Below, piece by piece: positions 1 through 5,270 of a DNA stretch of 15,665 nt (positions are counted from its first letter, which is position 1; every line of letters starts with the position of its first letter). The stretch is from positions 1 to 15,665 of the forward strand of contig JAIRYY010000012.1 of the NCBI GenBank assembly GCA_031267485.1. Direction: 5' to 3'. Position numbers and translations under genes: made by a program. This DNA is from Tannerella sp. GTDB taxonomy: Bacteria; Bacteroidota; Bacteroidia; Bacteroidales; Tannerellaceae. Below the pieces are notes generated by a model. The model did not search any database, was not told the DNA's origin, and worked only from the letters and a program-made list of their open reading frames with translations.

Positions 1-470
1 ATGTCCGTATTCGAAATGGGGATTTTATTTTTTATATTTTTGAGGTCTTTCAGAATTATTTCTTTCAAACGATAACTTGCAGCAGCACCGGCGTAGGCGG
101 CGTTGGCGGCGGCGGCGTAAGCGTTGGCGGCATAGGTGGCGGCGTAGGCGGCGGCGTTGGCAGTGTTGGCGGCGTAGGTGGCGGCGTTGGCGGCGGCGGC
201 GGCGTAGGTGGCATTAGCGGCGTTGGCGGCGGCGTAAGCGTAAGCGTAAGCGTCCACGCCGCCGCCTACGACGTTACTTATATCCAATGCATAAAAAACA
301 GAATATAGATGCTTTTGTTTATCTTTTTCTTCCCAGAAACCAAAGTGTCCATACTTCCCCAAAAAAGGCAATGCTCGCATAGCGCAAAGCCAGGCAAAAT
401 AAACAATCTCTTCCCGAGACAATTTTATCAACTCACGTTTTACTACCGATCTAAATTCACTTCTATCCAT
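1..470 (-). CDS. Partial hypothetical protein with Ala/Asn/Tyr-rich low-complexity repeat tract
   Basis: The frame opens with ATG at 470 and stays open for 156 codons to the window edge, so the C-terminus is missing. Residues 1-70 are non-repetitive and look globular, with EEIVYFAWLCAMRALPFLG at about 20-38 and a HFGFWEEKDKQKHLY stretch at about 42-56. Residues 73-131 consist almost only of Ala, Asn, Tyr and Thr, with Tyr or Asn every three to four residues, probably helical. A charged segment (SYRLKEIILKDL) follows from 132. The tract uses nearly uniform GCC, AAC and TAC codons, which makes it a GC-rich minisatellite against AT-rich flanks and suggests DNA-level repeat expansion. Similar Bacteroidota hypothetical proteins with this N-terminus and an Ala-rich tract are known to me only from memory. 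No function can be assigned. The plus strand is also open here (Gly/Val-rich), but only this strand has a start codon and sensible flanking protein. Confidence 0.72.
   Translation of the reverse strand, partial: MDRSEFRSVVKRELIKLSREEIVYFAWLCAMRALPFLGKYGHFGFWEEKDKQKHLYSVFYALDISNVVGGGVDAYAYAYAAANAANATYAAAAANAATYAANTANAAAYAATYAANAYAAAANAAYAGAAASYRLKEIILKDLKNIKNKIPISNTD
71..266. repeat. GC-rich degenerate trinucleotide-register minisatellite
   Basis: About 195 bases built from GGC/GCC triplets interrupted by GTA, GTT or GGT on the plus strand. It includes a short pure (GTAAGC)3-type run at 233-250. The period is a multiple of three, so the minus-strand frame survives length changes. It codes for the Ala/Asn/Tyr tract of the partial gene at 1-470. 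Confidence 0.8.
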
Positions 471-527
471 AATCTTTCTTATTTCAACAGTTTGTTATAA
501 AATCAATTATTTAATTGAATATAAACA

Positions 528-559
528 GCCTTACAGGTTTCAGCGCACGCTGTAAAGGC
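528..559. other. Imperfect inverted repeat (possible leader hairpin)
   Basis: GCCTTACAG (528-536) pairs with CTGTAAAGGC (550-559) with one bulged base, around a 13-base loop. A second small hairpin, CAGC (541-544) with GCTG (549-552), uses bases of the larger stem, so the two folds exclude each other. The site lies in the presumed leader of the minus-strand gene ending at 470. No U-tract follows on either strand, so it is not a classical terminator. Confidence 0.4.
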
Positions 560-655
560 AGGATAAACAACAGCCCTTATTATAATGCGTCGATGACGGC
601 ATTTCCAACAGCATGAAAATTTTACAGTCATCACACCCATCTGTTTTTCATGTGT

Positions 656-687
656 CAAAGATAGGATATTTTTTTTACAAAAGCAAC
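656..687 (-). promoter_or_regulatory. Candidate Bacteroidota-type promoter for the Ala-rich gene
   Basis: On the minus strand 656-663 reads TATCTTTG, an exact match to the Bacteroidota -7 consensus TANNTTTG. The -33 box is weaker: GTTG at 684-687, 20 bases away. Transcription would start near 649 and run towards the gene starting at 470. A perfect 17-base palindrome (678-694) covers the -33 region and could be an operator. Confidence 0.4.
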
Positions 688-694
688 GCTTTTG
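678..694. repeat. 17-base perfect palindrome
   Basis: CAAAAGC and GCTTTTG flank the three bases AAC. It overlaps the candidate minus-strand -33 box. It is not followed by a T-run in either direction, so a terminator role is unlikely. A protein-binding site is possible but unproven. Confidence 0.4.
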
Positions 695-810
695 GAGAAA
701 TTCAAATTGTCGTATTCTGTCATTGAGAGATAAAAACCGGCGTCAAATCCGGAATATATAGCGGGCAATCAATTTTTTTCATCAAAAACGGAAAAATAGC
801 GTGAAAGTTT

Positions 811-841
811 TTTGCAGAATAAAAAAACAGTATTATCTTTG
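811..841 (+). promoter_or_regulatory. Bacteroidota primary-sigma promoter of tRNA cluster
   Basis: TTTG at 811-814 and TATCTTTG at 834-841 are separated by 19 bases, the classical Bacteroidota -33/-7 arrangement. The predicted start near 848 lies about 20 bases before tRNA-Gly. Confidence 0.85.
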
Positions 842-866
842 CACCCGCAATTTTAAGGGAAACATT

Positions 867-939
867 GCGGAAGTAGCTCAGTTGGTAGAGCATAACCTTG
901 CCAAGGTTAGGGTCGCGGGTTCGAGTCCCGTCTTCCGCT
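867..939 (+). tRNA. tRNA-Gly (anticodon GCC)
   Basis: A full 73-base cloverleaf. The acceptor GCGGAAG pairs with CTTCCGC (932-938). The anticodon stem TAACC/GGTTA encloses loop TTGCCAA, with GCC at 900-902. The T-arm loop TTCGAGT is present. The discriminator is T939, and CCA is not encoded. It is the first gene after the promoter at 811-841. Confidence 0.96.
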
Positions 940-956
940 CTGGGACTATGGCACAG

Positions 957-983
957 GGGAGCAACGGAGGTTGCCCTTTTTTA
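957..983 (+). terminator. Possible intrinsic terminator between tRNA-Gly and tRNA-Leu
   Basis: GCAAC (961-965) pairs with GTTGC (970-974) around GGAG. The stem can extend by GG (958-959) with CC (975-976) past a bulged A, and it is followed by a six-T run (977-982). No promoter fits between it and the next tRNA at 999, so it would be leaky or act as a processing hairpin. Confidence 0.45.
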
Positions 984-998
984 TTCACTAAATAAAAT

Positions 999-1082
999 GC
1001 CCGGGTGGCGGAATTGGTAGACGCGCTCGTTTCAGGTGCGAGTGGGGTTAAAGCCGTGCAGGTTCGAGTCCTGTTCCGGGCA
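999..1082 (+). tRNA. tRNA-Leu (anticodon CAG)
   Basis: A class II tRNA of 84 bases with a long variable arm. GCCCGGG pairs with TCCGGGC through one G-T pair. The anticodon stem CTCGT/GCGAG encloses TTCAGGT, with CAG at 1033-1035. The T-arm contains GGTTCGAGTCC. CCA is not encoded. It probably shares the transcript of the neighbouring tRNAs. Confidence 0.95.
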
Positions 1083-1109
1083 CTTATTTTTTGATTCGGT
1101 TAAATGTTT

Positions 1110-1193
1110 GCGCAGGTGGTGAAATTGGTAGACACGCTACTTTGAGGGGGTAGTGCCGGCAACGGCGTGTGAGTTCGAGTCTCATCTTGCGCA
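1110..1193 (+). tRNA. tRNA-Leu (anticodon GAG)
   Basis: A class II tRNA of 84 bases. GCGCAGG pairs with CTTGCGC. The anticodon stem CTACT/GGTAG encloses TTGAGGG, with GAG at 1144-1146. The variable arm and T-arm (GAGTTCGAGTCTC) are intact. CCA is not encoded. It lies 27 bases after tRNA-Leu(CAG), so the two are most likely co-transcribed. Confidence 0.95.
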
Positions 1194-1239
1194 CAAAATC
1201 AAGGAAATCGGATGCCGGATGAAATTTTCGCCCCTGATT

Positions 1240-1271
1240 TTTGGGATTTAAAAAAATGAACCGTATCTTTG
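1240..1271 (+). promoter_or_regulatory. Promoter of rpmB-rpmG-DUF4295
   Basis: TTTG at 1240-1243 and TATCTTTG at 1264-1271, 20 bases apart, match the Bacteroidota consensus. The predicted start near 1278 leaves a leader of about 37 bases before the rpmB ATG, so the ribosomal genes need not depend on tRNA read-through. Confidence 0.82.
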
Positions 1272-1314
1272 CGCCCTCAAAACAGTAAAAACAATTAGAA
1301 AATTATAAAATACA

Positions 1315-1554
1315 ATGTCTAAGATTTGTCAAATTACGGGAAAGAAGGCTCAATCCGGAAACAATGTGGCTCACTCGAATCTGCGTACGAAACGTAAATT
1401 TAATGTAAATCTTTTCACAAAAAAGTTTTACTGGGTCGAGCAGGATTGTTGGATAAACCTTAATATATCGGCGGCAGGCTTGCGCCTGATAAACAAAGTC
1501 GGGTTGGACGCCGCGTTGAAAGGCGCTGCTGAAAAAGGTTATTTAAACTCATAA
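1315..1554 (+). CDS. rpmB: Large-subunit ribosomal protein bL28
   Basis: A 79-residue protein of normal family length. It begins [21 protein letters not shown], the conserved L28 opening with the basic [10 protein letters not shown] segment after it. bL28 is a small component of the 50S subunit. Only one cysteine (Cys5) is present, so this is the form without the zinc-binding CxxC pairs. No Shine-Dalgarno sequence precedes the ATG; the leader is AT-rich, as is usual in Bacteroidota. It is the first gene of a three-gene ribosomal cluster, 19 bases ahead of rpmG, and has its own promoter at 1240-1271. Confidence 0.96.
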   Translation: MSKICQITGKKAQSGNNVAHSNLRTKRKFNVNLFTKKFYWVEQDCWINLNISAAGLRLINKVGLDAALKGAAEKGYLNS

Positions 1555-1558
1555 TGTC

Positions 1559-1563
1559 GGAGG
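1559..1563 (+). promoter_or_regulatory. Shine-Dalgarno site of rpmG
   Basis: GGAGG lies 10 bases before the rpmG ATG at 1574. A strong purine box is unusual in this window, where most starts lack one. It supports the chosen start. Confidence 0.6.
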
Positions 1564-1573
1564 AAATAGAATT

Positions 1574-1762
1574 ATGGCGAAGAAAGTAAAGGGAAACAGA
1601 ATACAGGTCATCCTTGAATGTACCGAACACAAGGACAGCGGCATGCCGGGCACGTCCCGTTATATTACGACCAAAAACCGTAAGAACACGACGCAGCGCC
1701 TCGAACTCAAAAAATACAATCCCATTTTGAAAAAGATGACTTTACATAAAGAAATAAAATAG
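1574..1762 (+). CDS. rpmG: Large-subunit ribosomal protein bL33
   Basis: A 62-residue basic protein starting [20 protein letters not shown], with the family's [18 protein letters not shown] segment at about 34-51. bL33 sits near the E-site of the 50S subunit. It has a single cysteine (Cys16) instead of the four of the zinc-ribbon type, so it is the zinc-independent form, matching its bL28 neighbour. The start is supported by GGAGG ten bases upstream. It is followed after 12 bases by the DUF4295 gene, and the three genes form one transcript ending at the terminator at 1964-1997. Confidence 0.96.
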   Translation: MAKKVKGNRIQVILECTEHKDSGMPGTSRYITTKNRKNTTQRLELKKYNPILKKMTLHKEIK

Positions 1763-1774
1763 GAGATTTAGACC

Positions 1775-1927
1775 ATGGCAAAAAAAGCAGTTGCAACATT
1801 CAAAACCGGAGAAGGGCGCACATACTCGAAAGTGATCAGGATGGTGAAATCACCCAAGACGGGCGCTTATATTTTTCAGGAAGAAATGGTTCCGAATGAG
1901 GGCGTGAAAGATTATTTCAAAAAATAA
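1775..1927 (+). CDS. DUF4295 small basic protein (Bacteroidota ribosome-associated)
   Basis: A 50-residue lysine-rich protein beginning MAKKAVATFKTGEGRTYSKV and ending VKDYFKK. The ATG at 1775 has AGGAG at 1761-1765 upstream. This family is restricted to Bacteroidota and typically follows rpmG. From memory, it was identified as an additional large-subunit ribosomal protein (named bL38) in the Flavobacterium johnsoniae ribosome structure; I cannot verify that here, but the size, charge and position fit. It is the last gene before the strong terminator at 1964. In the relatives I recall, ftsY follows this gene, whereas here the next gene is dnaN. Confidence 0.92.
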   Translation: MAKKAVATFKTGEGRTYSKVIRMVKSPKTGAYIFQEEMVPNEGVKDYFKK

Positions 1928-1963
1928 GATTTTGCACTTGAACGGAAGTTGAATGATATATTG

Positions 1964-1997
1964 AACTCTTTTCCATACCGGGAAAGAGTTTTTTTTA
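1964..1997 (+). terminator. Intrinsic terminator of the rpmB cluster
   Basis: An 11-pair stem (1964-1974 with 1980-1990, one T-G pair) with loop ATACC, followed by an eight-T run at 1989-1996. It sits 36 bases after the DUF4295 stop and separates the ribosomal genes from dnaN. Confidence 0.9.
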
Positions 1998-2039
1998 TTT
2001 TTTACCGGCGGAAAAATGCGGTATAATAAAAATAATAAC

Positions 2040-2047
2040 TATTTTTG
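2040..2047 (+). promoter_or_regulatory. Candidate -7 element upstream of dnaN
   Basis: TATTTTTG fits TANNTTTG and would start transcription about 38 bases before the dnaN ATG. No TTTG box is visible at the expected -33 position, so the site is weak or needs other factors. Position after a terminator and before a five-gene cluster makes a promoter here likely. Confidence 0.45.
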
Positions 2048-2091
2048 TTCGTCGTTTTTAGATAATTATTAACCATTAAGAATGTATAAAT

Positions 2092-3216
2092 ATGAAATTT
2101 AATGTATCAAGTTCAGCCTTGTTGTCTGCTTTACAGTCAATAAGCAAAGTTATTGCGTCAAAAAACACTTTGCCCATTTTGGACAGTTTCCTGTTTAATA
2201 TTGAGGGAGGAAAATTGACGATCACCGCTTCCGATTCGGAAACGCGACTGGTTACTTCCATTGATGTGGTAAGCGCGGACGGATCGGGTATGTTTGCAAT
2301 TGATGCCAAACGTTTGCTTGACCCGTTGAAAGAATTGCCGGAACAGCCGCTGGTGTTTGACATCAATGACGACAGCATGACGGTCAATGTCGATTATGAA
2401 AACGGAAAATTCAACCTGCCGGGACAGAATGGAGACGCCTATCCCCAGCAGAAACCGCTTCGGGAGAACGCGATAAGCCTGGCGCTCGAATCGCAGATCC
2501 TGCTGAATGGCATCAACCGCGCTCTTTTTGCCACGGCCGACGATGAACTCCGTCCGGTGATGAACGGCATATATTTTGACATTCAGACGGAATGTCTGAC
2601 CATTGTCGCTTCCGACGGTCACAAACTGATGCGTCTGAGCAACGCTTCCATCCGATCGGGAGAGCGCGCTTCGTTTATTTTGCCAAAAAAACCGGCAAAC
2701 ATTCTGAAAAACCTGCTCCCCAAAAACTCAAACAGTGTGACCGTTGTCTTTGACGAGAACAATGCATACGTGAAAACGGCCACTTTCGAGATGGTGTGCC
2801 GCCTGATCGAGGGCCGTTATCCGAATTACGACGCGGTGATACCCTCCGGCAATCCGAACAGGGCGACACTCGACCGCCTCTCTCTCCTCACGGCATTGAG
2901 GCGCGTGTCGGTCTTTTCCAATCAGGCGAGCGGGCTGGTGAAAGTGCAGCTTTCCGGGAACGAGATGGTCGTCTCCGCACAGGATATTGATTTTTCCACT
3001 TCGGCAGAGGAAAAAATCGTATGCCAGTATACCGAAACGCCATTAAGCATCGGATTCAAAGCGTCCTTCCTGATTGATATCCTGACGAACATATCGTCGG
3101 AAAATGTAATCCTGCAGCTGGCCGATCCGTCACGCGCGGGCGTTATCGTTCCTGTGGAAAACGAGGAGAACGAAGACTTGCTTATGTTGCTTATGCCCAT
3201 GATGTTAAACGATTAG
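2092..3216 (+). CDS. dnaN: DNA polymerase III beta subunit (sliding clamp)
   Basis: A 374-residue protein of normal length for the beta clamp. The clamp is a ring-shaped dimer of three similar domains per subunit (about 1-120, 130-245, 247-374) that tethers DNA polymerases to DNA. Seen here are the N-terminal MKFNVSSSALLSALQSISKV, the ASDSETRL segment near 46, ATADDELRPVMNGIYF in domain 2, ASDGHKLMRL near 173, IEGRYPNYDAVIP near 240, and the C-terminal LLMLLMPMMLND, equivalent to the E. coli VMPMRL end that helps form the partner-binding pocket. It is the first gene of a cluster of five. The downstream exonuclease begins 12 bases after its stop, so the two are probably translated from the same message. 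There is no sign of truncation. Confidence 0.97.
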   Translation: MKFNVSSSALLSALQSISKVIASKNTLPILDSFLFNIEGGKLTITASDSETRLVTSIDVVSADGSGMFAIDAKRLLDPLKELPEQPLVFDINDDSMTVNVDYENGKFNLPGQNGDAYPQQKPLRENAISLALESQILLNGINRALFATADDELRPVMNGIYFDIQTECLTIVASDGHKLMRLSNASIRSGERASFILPKKPANILKNLLPKNSNSVTVVFDENNAYVKTATFEMVCRLIEGRYPNYDAVIPSGNPNRATLDRLSLLTALRRVSVFSNQASGLVKVQLSGNEMVVSAQDIDFSTSAEEKIVCQYTETPLSIGFKASFLIDILTNISSENVILQLADPSRAGVIVPVENEENEDLLMLLMPMMLND

Positions 3217-3228
3217 TATGGACGGATC

Positions 3229-3999
3229 ATGCGACTGAACCTGAAAAATCCGCTTGTCTTCTTCGATTTGGAGACGACGGGCATAAACATCACAAAAGAC
3301 AGTATTGTCGAGATAGCCTATCTTAAAATCAAACCGGACGGCAGTGAGGAAAGCCGGACGCGGCGTATCAATCCGCAGATGCCGATACCGGCGCAGGCTA
3401 CTGCCATTCATGGTATTACGGACGAGGACGTGAAGGACTGCCCGACATTCAAGGAGATAGCAAAATCGCTTGCGATGCAGATTGAGGGCTGTGATTTGGC
3501 CGGATTCAATTCGAACCGGTTTGATATTCCGATGCTGGCCGAGGAATTTCTGCGTGCAGGCGTTGATGTTGATTTGAACAAACACAAGTTTATTGATGTG
3601 CAGACAATCTTCCACAAAATGGAGCAGCGCAGCCTGGTCGCGGCATATAAATTTTATTGCGGCAGGGAATTGACGGATGCCCATAGCGCCGAGGGCGATA
3701 CGAGAGCTACTTATGAGGTGCTTATGTCGCAGTTGGATCGCTATCCCGACCTGAAGAATGATATTGATGCGCTTTCCGAATTTTCCAGTTTTAATAACAA
3801 TGTGGACTTTGCGGGACGGATGATTTATAACGAAAACCGGGAAGAAGTGATTAATTTCGGCAAATATAAGGGGATGCCGGTCAGGGATGTGCTGAAAAAA
3901 GACCTGAGTTATTACAGCTGGATTATGCAGGGTGATTTCCCGCTTAACACAAAACAGAAACTGACGGAAATCCGGATTCGGATGAAAGATGAAACCTGA
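3229..3999 (+). CDS. DnaQ-like DEDDh 3'-5' exonuclease with FGKYKG C-terminal domain
   Basis: A 256-residue protein. Residues 10-170 form a DEDDh exonuclease: Exo I FDLETTG (Asp13, Glu15), Exo II NRFDIPML (Asp99), Exo III HSAEGD (His152, Asp157). All four metal-binding acidic residues and the catalytic His are present, so it should remove 3' nucleotides from DNA or RNA. A C-terminal segment (about 207-250, NFGKYKGMPVRDVL then YYSWIMQGDFPLN) resembles the small FGKYKG-type domain of the DUF3820 family. The ATG at 3229 is chosen because the ATG at 3219 soon meets a stop in its frame. Its place directly behind dnaN suggests a proofreading or repair nuclease working with the clamp, but that is inference; it could instead be a general exonuclease. 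Confidence 0.9.
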   Translation: MRLNLKNPLVFFDLETTGINITKDSIVEIAYLKIKPDGSEESRTRRINPQMPIPAQATAIHGITDEDVKDCPTFKEIAKSLAMQIEGCDLAGFNSNRFDIPMLAEEFLRAGVDVDLNKHKFIDVQTIFHKMEQRSLVAAYKFYCGRELTDAHSAEGDTRATYEVLMSQLDRYPDLKNDIDALSEFSSFNNNVDFAGRMIYNENREEVINFGKYKGMPVRDVLKKDLSYYSWIMQGDFPLNTKQKLTEIRIRMKDET

Positions 4000-4008
4000 C
4001 GATATCCG

Positions 4009-5232
4009 ATGATGAGGGGGAAAAAAATTATTCTGGGCATAACGGGGAGTATTGCTGCATACAAGGCCGCGTATCTGATCCGCGCACTGGTGAGGAAAGG
4101 CGCCGAGGTGCAGGTTGTCATAACGCCTGCGGGCCGGGAGTTCATCACGCCGCTGACGCTGGCCACGCTGAGCCGTCGCCCCGTTGTAAGTGAATTTTTT
4201 TCTAATCGGGACGGCTCATGGAACAGCCATGTCGATATGGGATTGTGGGCGGATGCGATGCTGATCGCTCCGGCCTCGGCCTCGACTATCGGGAAAATGG
4301 CAAACGGCGTTGCCGACAATATGCTTGTTACGACCTACCTGTCGTGCAAGGCGCCCGTTTTTGTCGCCCCGGCGATGGATTTGGACATGTATGCACATCC
4401 CTCCACGCAGCGGAACCTTGAGACACTCCGTTCGTACGGCAATTATGTGATCGAACCGGAAGACGGTTTTCTGGCCAGCGGGCTTGAGGGGAAAGGACGC
4501 ATGTCGGAACCTGATGATATCGTGCGGATTATGGGAGATTTTTTCGCCTCGCAAAAGGCGCTTCAGGGGAAAAAAATACTGATAACCGCCGGCCCGACAT
4601 ACGAAAAGATTGACCCGGTACGTTTCATAGGTAATTACTCTTCGGGGAAGATGGGCTTTGCTCTGGCCGAGGCCTGCGCCGGCAGAGGAGCGGAAGTGAC
4701 GCTTGTTGCCGGGCCTGTGGGGCTGAAAACGAAAAATCCGTCTATTCGGCGGATAGACGTGGAATCGGCCGGTGAGATGTATGACGAGGCCGTCCGCATT
4801 TTCCGGTCGTGCGATTTGGCCATATTGAGCGCTGCCGTTGCGGATTACCGGCCGGAACGGCAGGTCGCGGAGAAAATCAAACGTGAACGGAATGACGCCC
4901 TGGCCGTTTCGCTGGTACGTAATGAAGATATTGCGGCGACGCTCGGCAGGAACAAACGGGCAAACCAGATACTGGTCGGTTTTGCTCTGGAAACGGAAAA
5001 CGGAAAGAGCAATGCGAAAGAGAAACTGCAGCGCAAGAATCTGGACGTGATTGTTCTTAATTCGCTGAACGATGCAGGCGCGGGTTTTGGCTGCGATACT
5101 AATAAAGTCACGCTGATTGGCCGGTCCGGCACGGAAACGGAACTGCCTTTGAAATCGAAAACCGAAATCGCGGCGGACATCGTTGATTATTTAGTCTCCG
5201 GGTATTTGCAGTCGCAGACGGCGGGAGAATGA
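4009..5232 (+). CDS. coaBC: Bifunctional phosphopantothenoylcysteine decarboxylase / phosphopantothenate-cysteine ligase
   Basis: A 407-residue fusion that makes 4'-phosphopantetheine precursor for coenzyme A. The CoaC flavoprotein half covers about 5-180: GITGSIAAYKA, His74 in NSHVDMGLW (equivalent to E. coli His75), and APASASTIGKMANG. The CoaB half covers about 187-400: ITAGPTYEKIDPVRFIGNYSSGKMG with Asn209, and Lys289 in AEKIKRE, matching E. coli Asn210 and Lys289. Two CoaC residues differ from E. coli: PAMD has Asp124 where Asn125 is expected, and the clamp LASGLEGKGRM has Ser157 where Cys158 is expected. The start is either 4009 or 4012 (MMRGKK), nine bases or so after the exonuclease stop. 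A DUF4835 gene follows 38 bases later. Confidence 0.96.
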   Translation: MMRGKKIILGITGSIAAYKAAYLIRALVRKGAEVQVVITPAGREFITPLTLATLSRRPVVSEFFSNRDGSWNSHVDMGLWADAMLIAPASASTIGKMANGVADNMLVTTYLSCKAPVFVAPAMDLDMYAHPSTQRNLETLRSYGNYVIEPEDGFLASGLEGKGRMSEPDDIVRIMGDFFASQKALQGKKILITAGPTYEKIDPVRFIGNYSSGKMGFALAEACAGRGAEVTLVAGPVGLKTKNPSIRRIDVESAGEMYDEAVRIFRSCDLAILSAAVADYRPERQVAEKIKRERNDALAVSLVRNEDIAATLGRNKRANQILVGFALETENGKSNAKEKLQRKNLDVIVLNSLNDAGAGFGCDTNKVTLIGRSGTETELPLKSKTEIAADIVDYLVSGYLQSQTAGE

Positions 5233-5270
5233 TGGAGTTGTAATAATAACTTGTAAAACTATGCAATAAG

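Larger units (their letters stand above)
471..866. other. Intergenic region with hairpins and divergent promoter-like elements
   Basis: No gene can be supported here. It contains two inverted repeats (528-559 and 678-694), a minus-strand promoter-like site (656-687) that would give the gene at 1-470 a leader of about 180 bases, and the plus-strand promoter of the tRNA cluster (811-841). A minus-strand 42-codon frame at 503-631 (MTVKFSCCWKCRHRR...) is Cys/Arg-rich but unsupported. The region is AT-rich, with T runs near 670 and 773. Confidence 0.6.

Noticed and set aside
3..308. Plus-strand Gly/Val-rich open frame across the GC-rich repeat
   Set aside because: It is open only because the repeat lacks stops in this frame; it ends soon after the repeat and has no visible start. 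The minus frame has an ATG and a non-repetitive protein-like N-terminus.
309..500. 63-codon plus-strand frame
   Set aside because: It is antisense to the N-terminal part of the better-supported minus-strand gene and has no recognisable features.
801..995. 64-codon plus-strand frame over the tRNA-Gly gene
   Set aside because: It is fully occupied by a promoter, tRNA-Gly and a hairpin; the translation has no protein-like character.
1195..1242. Terminator after tRNA-Leu(GAG)
   Set aside because: The AAAATCA/TGATTTT pairing has a loop of about 30 bases and the following T-run is short and followed by GGG; it also overlaps the rpmB -33 box. Too weak to call.
3205..3684. 159-codon antisense frame over the exonuclease gene
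   Set aside because: A shadow of the DEDDh exonuclease, whose catalytic motifs are all on the plus strand.
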